Below are positions 1-7,705 of a stretch of DNA of 64,000 bases, one piece after another. Location of the stretch: assembly GCA_023387815.1 (NCBI GenBank), contig JAEWHK010000072.1, forward strand, positions 14,766-78,765, read 5' to 3'. The translations under genes were made by a program, and so were the position numbers. The notes under the pieces were generated by a model that was given only the letters and a program-made list of their open reading frames with translations, was not told the origin of the DNA and searched no databases. This DNA comes from Pseudomonadota bacterium (GTDB lineage Bacteria > Pseudomonadota > Gammaproteobacteria > Burkholderiales > Burkholderiaceae_B). The number at the start of each line of letters is the position of its first letter. The stretch's first letter is position 1.

Positions 1-897
1 CAGCATGCCGAACATCACAAAGCCGGTAAGCAAAGACAGGGTGAACATGGTGGCCAGACTGCGGTCGCGAAACAGTTCCAGCGGCAGCAGTGGAAATGCA
101 TGACGTCGTTCCCACACAATCAGAACAATGAAGGCACAGACCGACAGGGCCGAAAAAAGGATGACCTGCCAGGAAATGCCGTGCGAGGCAAATAGCTCAA
201 CGGCCAGCTGCAATGCCCCCAAAAACAGGGCAATCAGACCCGCGCCCTGCCAGTCCAGCCGAATGGCCTGCTCACGCTTGTAGCGGATCAGGGGCAGATA
301 CTGCCAGATAAAGAACAGGCTGATCAGTCCAACCGGCAGGTTGACATAGAATACCGAGCGCCAACCGTAATACTCGGTAAGAAAGCCTCCCAGCGATGGC
401 CCCACTGCAGAGGCAATGCCGAACGAGGAACTCAGCAGAATCTGCCAGCGCAGGCGCACCTTGGCATCAGGAAAAAGGTCAGGAACACAGGCGAACGCCG
501 TGCCCACCAGCATACCGCCCCCGATTCCCTGCAGTGCACGGGCCAGCACGAGCAGCGTCATATTACCGGCCATGCCGCAAAGCACGGAAGCAATGGTGAA
601 AATGATAACGGAAGCGACTACAAAGGGCTTGCGACCGTAGTAATCGCTCAGGCGCCCACAAATAGGAACAGTGATCACTGACGTCAGCAGGTAGGATGTA
701 CCGACCCAGGCATAGAGCTCAAACCCGTTGAGCTCCGCAACAATGGTGGGCAGGGCTGTGCCAACAATGGTCTGATCCAGACCCACCAGCATGCCTACAA
801 AACAGATTCCCAGTACCGCAAGTAATGATTGGCGGAATGGTAACAACCGTCCCGATGCCGCGTTCTCCTCATTTACCTCGATTGTTCTGGTGCCCAT
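1..897 (-). CDS. MFS drug exporter, DHA2 (EmrB/QacA) type, 3' end cut by the window
   Basis: The frame is open from an ATG at 897 leftward to base 1, giving about 299 residues of a hydrophobic protein; the C-terminal part lies outside the window. The N-terminal region carries the MFS motif GLDQTIVG in helix 1, then GRLSDYYGRKPF in the helix 2-3 loop (motif A) and an ALQGIGGGM helix, the pattern of 14-helix DHA2 exporters that pump cationic drugs or dyes with protons. The start is followed by a short polar N-terminus before helix 1. It lies downstream of kdsA on the same strand after a gap of about 120 bases. The substrate cannot be read from the sequence. Confidence 0.85.
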   Translation of the reverse strand, partial: MGTRTIEVNEENAASGRLLPFRQSLLAVLGICFVGMLVGLDQTIVGTALPTIVAELNGFELYAWVGTSYLLTSVITVPICGRLSDYYGRKPFVVASVIIFTIASVLCGMAGNMTLLVLARALQGIGGGMLVGTAFACVPDLFPDAKVRLRWQILLSSSFGIASAVGPSLGGFLTEYYGWRSVFYVNLPVGLISLFFIWQYLPLIRYKREQAIRLDWQGAGLIALFLGALQLAVELFASHGISWQVILFSALSVCAFIVLIVWERRHAFPLLPLELFRDRSLATMFTLSLLTGFVMFGML

Positions 898-1021
898 AAT
901 GCCTGTACAAGGTTAACCGGCATCTCGCGGTGTCGGTGTGTGTGACGGACCGACAGCTGACGGGTCGGCTCACAACACAGATGGAAAAAGAATCAGGACT
1001 GTCCGAAATTCAGAACTGTCC

Positions 1022-1888
1022 CTAAGCGGCGTGGCTGGTGAACTGATCCTCAATAAAACCCTGCTGCTTGACGATACGGTCAATATCCAGCAGTGACTGC
1101 AACAAAGCCTGCATATGCGCCAGAGGAACTGCATTGGGCCCGTCTGACAAGGCTTTTGCAGGATCGGGATGCGTTTCCATAAACAGTCCGGAAACACCGA
1201 CGGCCACGGCCGCACGTGCCAGCACCGGAACAAACTCGCGCTGCCCTCCTGACGAACTGCCCTGCCCGCCAGGCAACTGCACGGAATGGGTCGCATCGAA
1301 TACCACCGGGCAGTCAGTGGCACGCATAATGGCCAGCGAACGCATGTCCGACACCAGGTTGTTATAACCAAAGGACGCGCCGCGTTCGCACACCATAATA
1401 TTGGAACCGTCGCCGCCGGCCTCGATGGCCGCCGCTTTGGCCTTGGCTACCACCTGCTGCATATCGGCAGGCGCCAGGAACTGCCCTTTCTTGATATTTA
1501 CCGGTTTGCCGGTAGCCGCACAGGCAGAAATGAAATCGGTCTGGCGACAGAGAAAGGCCGGCGTCTGCAACACGTCGACTACGGCGGCAACGCGTTCGAC
1601 CTGCGTAATATCGTGAACATCGGTCAGCACCGGTACGTTCAGCTGCTCACGCACATCCGCCAGAATCTGCAGACCCTCGTCCATGCCTGGACCGCGATAA
1701 GACTTGCCGGAACTGCGGTTGGCCTTATCAAACGAACTTTTAAAAATAAAAGGGATACCCAGGCGGCCGGTAATGTCGATCAACGTGCGCGCAGTATCAA
1801 ATGCCATTTCCCGCGATTCTATGACGCAGGGGCCGGCAATCAGAAAAAAGGGCCGATTCAGCCCGACATCGAAGCCGCAAAGGTTCAT
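1022..1888 (-). CDS. kdsA: KdsA, 3-deoxy-D-manno-octulosonate-8-phosphate synthase
   Basis: Condenses phosphoenolpyruvate with arabinose 5-phosphate to KDO-8-phosphate, the first committed step to the KDO sugar of LPS inner core, in the cytoplasm. At 288 aa it has the family's usual length. Visible motifs are IAGPCVIES at residues 17-25, LTDVHD and KKGQFLAP. Cys21 in AGPC marks the metal-dependent subclass; the E. coli-type metal-independent enzyme has Asn there. It lies 9 bases downstream of pyrG on the same strand, the pyrG-kdsA pairing common in beta- and gammaproteobacteria. The usual next gene, eno, is missing here and an MFS exporter follows instead. Confidence 0.96.
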   Translation of the reverse strand: MNLCGFDVGLNRPFFLIAGPCVIESREMAFDTARTLIDITGRLGIPFIFKSSFDKANRSSGKSYRGPGMDEGLQILADVREQLNVPVLTDVHDITQVERVAAVVDVLQTPAFLCRQTDFISACAATGKPVNIKKGQFLAPADMQQVVAKAKAAAIEAGGDGSNIMVCERGASFGYNNLVSDMRSLAIMRATDCPVVFDATHSVQLPGGQGSSSGGQREFVPVLARAAVAVGVSGLFMETHPDPAKALSDGPNAVPLAHMQALLQSLLDIDRIVKQQGFIEDQFTSHAA

Positions 1889-1897
1889 ATGCGCTCC

Positions 1898-3550
1898 CTA
1901 TTGACTGTTTTTCCGCTGTTTCTGGTATTCCAGTGCCGCCTTGATATAGCTGGTGAACAGAGGATGACCATTGCGGGGGGTGGAGGTAAATTCCGGATGG
2001 AACTGCACGCCCATGAACCATGGATGCGATGGGATTTCCATCATTTCCGGCAGGTTCTCTGTGGGGGTACGGGCACTGATGACCAGGCCAGCCTCTTCCA
2101 GACGTGGCACATAGACATTATTGACCTCGTAGCGGTGACGATGACGCTCGTTGACTTCGGGACCGTAAATCTCGAAAGCACGCGTGCCTTCCTTGACAGG
2201 ACAGCGTTGCGCGCCCTTGCGCATGGTGCCGCCCAGGTCAGACGTGGCGGTCCGTTTCTCAACCTTGCCTTCGCGATCCATCCATTCGGTAATGAGCGCC
2301 ACAACCGGATGCGGCGCGGCAGGATCAAACTCGGTACTGTTGGCGCCGCCCAGTTGCGCCACGTGGCGTGCAAACTCGATAACGGCCAGTTGCATGCCCA
2401 GGCAGATGCCCAGGTAAGGCACATTGTGCTCTCGCGCATAGCGGATGGCACGGATTTTACCCTCGGTCCCCCGCTTGCCAAAGCCGCCCGGAACCAGGAT
2501 GGCATCCAGAGATGCCAGCTTCTCGGTGGCACCGCCCTCTAGATCTTCAGAGTCAATGTACTCGATGACCACGCGTGAACGGGTGTGAATGCCGGCGTGC
2601 TGCAGTGCTTCAATCAGCGATTTGTACGATTCGGTCAGATCCACATATTTGCCGACCATACCAATATGGACTTCGTGCTGCGGATGCTCCAGCGCATCGA
2701 TCAGTCCGTCCCACATTTTCAGGTCTGCCGGTGGCGGAGAAATGGCCAGCGCATCGCAGACCAGATCGTCCAGATGCTGGTTGTGCAGCATAGACGGGAT
2801 TTTGTAAATGGAATCGGCGTCCCAGACGGAAATAACGGCGTCCAGCGGCACATTGGAAAACAGCGAAATCTTGGCCCTTTCGTCGTCAGGTATCTCACGA
2901 TCGGCGCGACAGAGCAAAGCGTTAGGATAGATACCGATCTCACGCAGTTTCTGAACCGAGTGCTGGGTTGGCTTGGTCTTGAGTTCGCCGGCCGATGCAA
3001 TGAATGGCACCAGAGTCAGGTGAACGAAAGCCGCACCATTGCGTCCGAGCCGCAGGCTCATCTGACGCACGGCTTCAAGAAATGGCAGGGATTCAATATC
3101 CCCGACGGTACCGCCGATTTCCACAATGGCGACATCGGTCTGACCATCCCAGGCCTGGCGCGCGCCACGGATAATGAAATCCTGAATCTCGTTTGTGATG
3201 TGAGGAATCACCTGCACGGTCTTGCCCAGATAATCGCCGCGGCGCTCTTTGCGCAGCACGGATTCGTAAATCTGGCCGGTGGTGAAGTTATTGAACTTGT
3301 GCATGCGGGCTGATATAAACCGCTCGTAATGCCCAAGGTCCAGATCGGTCTCGGCGCCGTCTTCGGTCACGAACACTTCGCCGTGCTGCAGCGGGCTCAT
3401 GGTGCCCGGATCCACGTTGATATAGGGATCCAGCTTGAGCATGGTGACCTTCAGGCCGCGCGACTCAAGGATCGCCGCTAATGACGCGGCGGCGATTCCC
3501 TTGCCTAACGAAGAGACCACGCCGCCGGTAACGAATACATACTTTGTCAT
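1898..3550 (-). CDS. pyrG: PyrG, CTP synthase
   Basis: Makes CTP from UTP, ATP and glutamine. The start was placed at the ATG at 3550, giving 550 aa that begin MTKYVFVTGGVVSSLGKG, as CTP synthases do; the open frame continues 45 codons further upstream but that part has no family resemblance. The N-terminal synthetase domain contains the nucleotide-binding GGVVSSLGKG loop and DPYINVDPGTMSP. The C-terminal class I glutamine amidotransferase domain has the nucleophile motif GICLGMQ and the FHPEF histidine motif. It is translationally close to kdsA (9-base gap). The region upstream, 3551-3687, should hold the promoter. Confidence 0.97.
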   Translation of the reverse strand: MTKYVFVTGGVVSSLGKGIAAASLAAILESRGLKVTMLKLDPYINVDPGTMSPLQHGEVFVTEDGAETDLDLGHYERFISARMHKFNNFTTGQIYESVLRKERRGDYLGKTVQVIPHITNEIQDFIIRGARQAWDGQTDVAIVEIGGTVGDIESLPFLEAVRQMSLRLGRNGAAFVHLTLVPFIASAGELKTKPTQHSVQKLREIGIYPNALLCRADREIPDDERAKISLFSNVPLDAVISVWDADSIYKIPSMLHNQHLDDLVCDALAISPPPADLKMWDGLIDALEHPQHEVHIGMVGKYVDLTESYKSLIEALQHAGIHTRSRVVIEYIDSEDLEGGATEKLASLDAILVPGGFGKRGTEGKIRAIRYAREHNVPYLGICLGMQLAVIEFARHVAQLGGANSTEFDPAAPHPVVALITEWMDREGKVEKRTATSDLGGTMRKGAQRCPVKEGTRAFEIYGPEVNERHRHRYEVNNVYVPRLEEAGLVISARTPTENLPEMMEIPSHPWFMGVQFHPEFTSTPRNGHPLFTSYIKAALEYQKQRKNSQ

Positions 3551-3687
3551 TGGAGTAAGGGCCCGGTGAAAAGGGCCGTAGCAGGAAATTTGAATTATAG
3601 CTTGAGCCTGTCCGTTTTGTAAGGCGGAGAAGGCCACACAGCCAAAACAGCTCGTATAATCACAGTTGAAAATACGAAGATACAATC

Positions 3688-3795
3688 ATGGAACGAAAAC
3701 GAAAAATCCTGCTCTTGCTGATAGGCTACGTCATTGCATTTTTTGTGACCATTGGCCTGCTTTCTCTGTGGGCTGCAACGCTTTATATGAAGTAG
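3688..3795 (+). CDS. Possible 35-aa single-pass membrane peptide
   Basis: A short frame reads MERKRKILLLLIGYVIAF and so on: a basic N-terminus (ERKRK) followed by about 24 hydrophobic residues and ending YMK. That is the build of a real small membrane protein with a positive-inside start. It is divergent from pyrG, and its last 65 bases overlap, on the opposite strand, the low-complexity 3' end of the sirtuin gene. No strong ribosome-binding site is visible (gaagatacaatc precedes the ATG). I do not recognise a family; the call rests on composition only. Confidence 0.4.
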   Translation: MERKRKILLLLIGYVIAFFVTIGLLSLWAATLYMK

Positions 3796-4693
3796 AACGC
3801 CCCTGCAATTCAGACTCAGACTCAGGCTCACGTTCACGCTCTGGCAGCTCAGGAAACTGCCTGGGCAACCCATCATCCAGCGCGGTCAGTACCGGCGCAC
3901 AGGCGGTGTCCAGCTTTAACGCGAGCAAAGCGTCTGCACGGGTCCTGCCTCTAGTGATCGCCACTATCGGTTTACCCTGGGCCGCGGCATCGCGCACGAA
4001 CCGGAATCCCGAATAGACCATCAAAGAAGAACCCACCACAAGAACGGCGTTCGCCTGATCCAGAGCATGATAAACAGTCTGAACGCGTTCACGAGGTACC
4101 GGCTCACCGAAAAAAACCACATCCGGTTTCAGGATACCGCCACAGCGTGTACAGGGTGGCACCCGGAATGTTGAGAAATCAGATTCAAGATCCACATCCC
4201 CATCCGGGCCCATGACAGCAGTCAGTTTCACCCACTCAGGATTCTCGGCCTGCAACCGGTGCTGATAATCAATACGATCGAACCGGCATCCACAATTCAT
4301 GCAGACGATCTGCGCCAGTGAACCGTGCAACTCAACCAGTCGCGACTGCCCTGCCTGGTGATGAAAGCCGTCGACGTTCTGCGTCACCAGCAGGCCGATA
4401 TATCCTTTGTCTTCCAGGGATTTTAGGGCGGTGTGCGCCGCGTTCGGGCGACCCGCAGAAAAATAGCGCCAGCCCACCATACTGCGCGCCCAGTAGCGCT
4501 GGCGGGCAGGCTCGCCGCTCATGAACTGCTGGAATGTCATGGGCGGCGGTCGCATCCAGGCACCTTCGATATCCCGATAGGCTGGAATACCGGAATCGGT
4601 ACTGCACCCGGCACCGGTGATCACCAGCAGGCCCGGATGCTGTTGCACAAAGGCCCCAAGATCTGCCAGCGCCGGCGCATCCATGGCAATCAC
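3731..4693 (-). CDS. Sir2-family NAD-dependent protein deacylase (class II, SIRT4-like)
   Basis: Removes acyl groups from protein lysines using NAD. The 320-aa product shows the sirtuin signature GAGCSTDSGIPAYRD near residues 27-41, the TQNVDGFHHQAG loop with the catalytic His, a four-cysteine zinc site (CMNCGC and CTRCGG) and the NAD-binding VVGSSLMVYSG. The start is GTG at 4693, directly after the cupin stop codon; an ATG three codons on (4684) is equally possible. The last 35 or so residues, after QFPELP, are a repetitive Glu/Arg/Ser tail unlike the family core, encoded by a near-tandem cagact/ctcacg repeat. It follows the cupin gene without a gap, so the two are probably co-translated. 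Confidence 0.9.
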   Translation of the reverse strand: MIAMDAPALADLGAFVQQHPGLLVITGAGCSTDSGIPAYRDIEGAWMRPPPMTFQQFMSGEPARQRYWARSMVGWRYFSAGRPNAAHTALKSLEDKGYIGLLVTQNVDGFHHQAGQSRLVELHGSLAQIVCMNCGCRFDRIDYQHRLQAENPEWVKLTAVMGPDGDVDLESDFSTFRVPPCTRCGGILKPDVVFFGEPVPRERVQTVYHALDQANAVLVVGSSLMVYSGFRFVRDAAAQGKPIVAITRGRTRADALLALKLDTACAPVLTALDDGLPRQFPELPEREREPESESELQGRSTSYKALQPTEKAGQWSQKMQ

Positions 4694-5083
4694 CTATTCG
4701 GTTGTTTTGCCGTCGAAATGCTCTTCCTGCTCGTCTTTCTTGGTTGCATGGATCACGCCATCGCGATGTTCCGGCGGACCGTAAATCGTGTACAGACGCA
4801 GTGGCTCATCGCCCGTATTGATGACATTGTGGCGGGCACCGGCCGGTACGATGACGGCATCATCATCGGCAATGCTATAGGTCTCATCGTCAATCATGAC
4901 CTTGCCTTCGCCCTGCTCAATGCGGAAAAACTGATCGTGATCCTCGTGCACCTCTGCACCAATTTCTTCGCCGGGCTGCAGGGTCATCAACACCAGCTGC
5001 AGATTTTTTCCCGTGTACAGCACCTTGCGGTAAAGATCATTGCTTACGGTCAAATTCTCAATATCTTCAACAAACCCTTTCAT
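4694..5083 (-). CDS. Small cupin-domain protein
   Basis: A 129-aa single-domain cupin. The first cupin motif is seen as GAEVHEDHDQFFRIEQGEG and the second as VIVPAGARHNVINTGDEPLRLY, with the His/Glu residues that usually hold a metal. The C-terminus after residue 110 is charged (KKDEQEEHFDGKTTE) and probably disordered. No substrate can be deduced; such proteins are often grouped with mannose-6-phosphate isomerase-like cupins. The gene abuts the sirtuin gene downstream (stop at 4694, next start at 4693), suggesting a two-gene operon. Confidence 0.85.
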   Translation of the reverse strand: MKGFVEDIENLTVSNDLYRKVLYTGKNLQLVLMTLQPGEEIGAEVHEDHDQFFRIEQGEGKVMIDDETYSIADDDAVIVPAGARHNVINTGDEPLRLYTIYGPPEHRDGVIHATKKDEQEEHFDGKTTE

Positions 5084-5139
5084 AACACATACTCCATTTG
5101 CGTAAAGAAATCCGTATCGCGGACGCGGTTAACCCGGGC

Positions 5140-5538
5140 TTACATTTCCCAGGACTGAAAAACATCATTGACAAATTTTAGCTCCAGCACCTGCTGTCCC
5201 ATATCGGACTTGCCGGGACTCAGCAACCGTCCCGCAGAGTCCACCATCGGACCCACAATCGGCACAGCACCAACCACATTGCCCGCCATATTGCCGGACG
5301 ACTTGCGCACATATTTGAGCGTTGTTTCATTATTGGAATTGCGGGTCATGCGATCCGGCTCACCAAACACCTGCCTGGCCTCTGATACGGTTGTCTTGTC
5401 CTTGATCAGATGGCTATTGAGGAAGGCAGGGTCAAAGTAATCGGCATTGCCCATGATATCGGTCTTGCTGGGTACGCTGCAGGCCGCCAGACCAACGCTC
5501 ACAATGCAGGAGAACAGCAGCCACAGAATTTTTCTCAT
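5140..5538 (-). CDS. Small outer-membrane-type lipoprotein, SmpA/OmlA-like
   Basis: A 132-aa protein from the ATG at 5538, which is preceded by GGAG six bases upstream; a GTG four codons earlier is possible but lacks such a site. The signal peptide ends in the lipobox GLAAC with lipidated Cys20. The mature part contains KTTVSEARQVFGEPDRM and a following beta-rich stretch, the pattern of the SmpA/OmlA (BamE-like) fold, plus a glycine-rich central insert (AGNVVGAVPIVGPMVDSAG). This suggests an envelope lipoprotein; its specific role is unknown. Confidence 0.8.
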   Translation of the reverse strand: MRKILWLLFSCIVSVGLAACSVPSKTDIMGNADYFDPAFLNSHLIKDKTTVSEARQVFGEPDRMTRNSNNETTLKYVRKSSGNMAGNVVGAVPIVGPMVDSAGRLLSPGKSDMGQQVLELKFVNDVFQSWEM

Positions 5539-5550
5539 TTTTGACTCCAC

Positions 5551-5928
5551 ACCAGGGATCAGAATAGTTATTTGATCGATCCGGGCTCGACTTCACCCTG
5601 CCGCCAGAAACTGCCTTTGTTGCGGCGACCGTCATATCAGGATTATCCCACAGTTTTATGACGGGCAGAAACGGGGCCTTGTAACCAGATTCACTCAGGA
5701 GGACAGTTCGGCTTTTACTAGCTTGCGAGATTTTTCTTTTTCGCTATGATATTTATCGAATCATCAGCCTGAGTAAACCCATTGACCGAAGGTGTTTGCG
5801 AGGGACATCGACTTTACTTGCGTAAATTACCTAGCTCAGGCCTTTAGCTGGTTTTCAACGTAACAATCAACTTAATCTGCACTCATTGAAATTATTGCAT
5901 TTTTGGTACTAATTGCTAAAATTCCGCC
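5551..5928. other. Intergenic stretch between divergent genes, no gene seen
   Basis: It lies between the leftward lipoprotein gene and the rightward AT-rich gene pair. Base composition becomes AT-rich after about 5700. No tRNA, convincing ORF or terminator is visible; it should contain the two divergent promoters. Confidence 0.6.
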
Positions 5929-6150
5929 ATGAACGTCATCAACATCCTCCTTTCGAAGTTAGCCCGAAACGGTAAGCGCACGGAAAAATTGCGAACTGTT
6001 GCTTACGAGGAGGTGATGCGCTCATTGAATGAGAGAAGCAATAGGATCCAGGAATTCAAGAATAAGTTTGACAAGGATTCTACCCGTGGCGCAAGTCTCA
6101 CAAACGAAAGACAAATTTCTATTCGACTTCCTTTATCTAGACAAAAATAG
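5929..6150 (+). CDS. Hypothetical 73-aa basic protein overlapping the next gene
   Basis: A short frame with a charged, helix-prone product (Lys/Arg/Glu-rich, for example EEVMRSLNERSNRIQEFKNK). It ends inside the following gene in another frame, an overlap of about 65 bases if that gene starts at 6086. No ribosome-binding site stands out and I recognise no family. It may be a small partner of the next protein or a chance frame in AT-rich DNA. Confidence 0.35.
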   Translation: MNVINILLSKLARNGKRTEKLRTVAYEEVMRSLNERSNRIQEFKNKFDKDSTRGASLTNERQISIRLPLSRQK

Positions 6151-6985
6151 ATTTAATTCTTGGTACTCTCAACTGGCCGAAGATGGCTTACTGCTAACCA
6201 GTGTTAAATATTCATCTAACTGTAGCGGATCTGATTCGGATGCAATAAGCGCAGGTCCGAAGATCGCGATGAACGTAACTCGCAGCGTAAGCGATACAAC
6301 GAGTGAAGGCCAGGAAAGGCAACATTCTTTAGAATGGGCAATCCCGATCACCGTACTTCAAAAACTTCAAGAACTATCGATGATCTCAAAAAATATTGAG
6401 TGTTCGAAGGTTGGAGATATCTTAATAGTGACCGGCATCGCTCAACTGTTAGATATAAAATTGCTTCAGAAAATGCTCGCGCCATCACTGGCGTGGATTC
6501 AGCTGAACGAGAAAACCACTTATCAAAATAAAAAGGACAATGACGAGCGAAAGCGCCAATTTGACGCAATAGGTAAACTGATAGATGCAATGCCTGGCGA
6601 ACCTCAACTATACCTTCGAGACTTCACGAGTAATTGTCTGGTCTGGGCTTACTTGAAGAACGAGAATTTCGTAGTAAATGCAGATACATTAGGAATGACA
6701 TACGGTTCACAGATTGCTGGACAAGTATATGTGGCAGGAACCCTGGATGCTTTGCCTGATACTTTATATGCAAACGAAAGTGATATCCCTAACGAAATTT
6801 CAGGGATTGATGCTGCGTCCATTTCAGACGACCCTGCGCACATTTCGGCAGTTGTAACTTCGGTGTCTGATGTCATTCGGCTTTTTGCCGGCCGAAAAAA
6901 GGATGCTTATGGCTTGAATCCGATAGCCATTTTTAGAGCAATACCTTTACCGGAAAATGAATCCGCTAGCCCAGTGGTTGCATAA
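6086..6985 (+). CDS. DUF6414-like protein of unknown function
   Basis: The frame is open from 6029, but a GTG at 6086 has AAGGA eight bases upstream and gives a 299-aa product whose N-terminus reads VSQTKDKFLFDFLYLDKNR. The FLYLDxxRxxSxxxQL pattern near the start, a polar middle and a later hydrophobic region resemble the DUF6414 family; I recall this pattern rather than having searched it. There is no signal peptide. Codon use is AT-rich compared with every neighbour, which points to recent acquisition. No function should be assumed. Confidence 0.6.
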   Translation: MAQVSQTKDKFLFDFLYLDKNRFNSWYSQLAEDGLLLTSVKYSSNCSGSDSDAISAGPKIAMNVTRSVSDTTSEGQERQHSLEWAIPITVLQKLQELSMISKNIECSKVGDILIVTGIAQLLDIKLLQKMLAPSLAWIQLNEKTTYQNKKDNDERKRQFDAIGKLIDAMPGEPQLYLRDFTSNCLVWAYLKNENFVVNADTLGMTYGSQIAGQVYVAGTLDALPDTLYANESDIPNEISGIDAASISDDPAHISAVVTSVSDVIRLFAGRKKDAYGLNPIAIFRAIPLPENESASPVVA

Positions 6986-7108
6986 ACCTCATAAAGCCAA
7001 TTGATCTGGCGCTAATATTGGCTACGTTTTGACATAAACTCTTACATTCAGCAAGGACCTATAACTTTGCCCCCTCCTCACATCCCAGAGTCATAAGGAG
7101 CATGAATC

Positions 7109-7387
7109 ATGTTGACCTATCCCGTCACGTTAAAGCCAGACGATAACGGTACTTTGCTTGTCGGATTTCCCGATATTCCGGAAGCAAATTCTGTTGGAGA
7201 CGATGAGCAGGAAGCGCTGCTGAACGCTGAGGACGCATTGGAGGCTGCGCTAGAAATATATTTCGATAAAAAGCGCCCCATTCCTATGCCATCCAAAGTA
7301 AAGAAAGACCAGCAGGCAGTCACTCTACCGGCTTTGGCGACCGCCAAGGTCCTGCTTATGAATGAGATGTTGGCCCGGAAAGACTGA
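7109..7387 (+). CDS. HicB-type antitoxin, C-terminal DNA-binding domain lost
   Basis: A 92-aa protein with an AAGGAG site eight bases before the ATG. The N-terminal domain (YPVTLKPDDNGTLLVGFPDIPEANSVGDDEQEALLNAEDALEAAL) is the HicB partial RNase H fold that neutralises HicA toxins. Full-length relatives continue past a LPALxxAK segment into a helix-turn-helix. Here the frame stops at ARKD. One frame over, the next bases read TELARHSEQI then stop, which looks like the start of that helix-turn-helix. No hicA gene is seen on either side, so this is an orphan and perhaps a decaying antitoxin. Confidence 0.8.
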   Translation: MLTYPVTLKPDDNGTLLVGFPDIPEANSVGDDEQEALLNAEDALEAALEIYFDKKRPIPMPSKVKKDQQAVTLPALATAKVLLMNEMLARKD

Positions 7388-7414
7388 GCTTGCGCGCCAC
7401 TCTGAACAAATATA

Positions 7415-7445
7415 GAAAACACAAAAGCCACCGCGAAGGTGGCTT
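7415..7445 (-). terminator. Terminator downstream of tRNA-Asn
   Basis: AAGCCACC pairs with GGTGGCTT around a five-base loop (arms 7425-7432 and 7438-7445). On the minus strand it is followed by TTTTGTGTTTT, placing it about 27 bases after the tRNA 3' end. Confidence 0.8.
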
Positions 7446-7471
7446 AAATGCTTGATACTACTAGAGAATTT

Positions 7472-7547
7472 TGGCTCCCCGAACTGGGTTCGAACCAGTG
7501 ACCTGCGGATTAACAGTCCGTCGCTCTACCGACTGAGCTATCGGGGA
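7472..7547 (-). tRNA. tRNA-Asn (anticodon GTT)
   Basis: Read on the minus strand, a 76-base cloverleaf: acceptor TCCCCGA pairs with TCGGGGA, the D arm contains AGCTCAGTCGGTAGAGC, the anticodon arm is CGGACTGTTAATCCG with GTT in the middle, the T arm is TGGTTCGAACCCA, and CCA is encoded at the 3' end. It is a single, monocistronic tRNA with its own terminator. Its 3' end faces the AT-rich gene patch at 5.9-7.4 kb. Confidence 0.97.
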
Positions 7548-7653
7548 TCAATGAAGAAAATGATTATAGACAATAATGCATGAACAATGCAAGCCCCCTA
7601 TCCGCTTTTGTTTTTGTACCTTCATAAATGTTGCAGTTTTCCTACAGCGCAAA

Positions 7654-7686
7654 CAAAAACACGCGACCGAAGCCGCGTGTTTTTTA
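7654..7686 (-). terminator. Terminator downstream of actP
   Basis: Arms AACACGCG (7658-7665) and CGCGTGTT (7674-7681) with runs of A and T on the two sides, so the hairpin works in either direction. It lies 20 bases after the actP stop codon. Confidence 0.85.
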
Positions 7687-7705
7687 CTAACCGCTATCAG
7701 CGTGT

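Noticed and set aside
1286..2542. Long rightward frame of 418 aa across kdsA and pyrG
   Set aside because: It is the antisense shadow of two clear housekeeping genes and has no family-like pattern.
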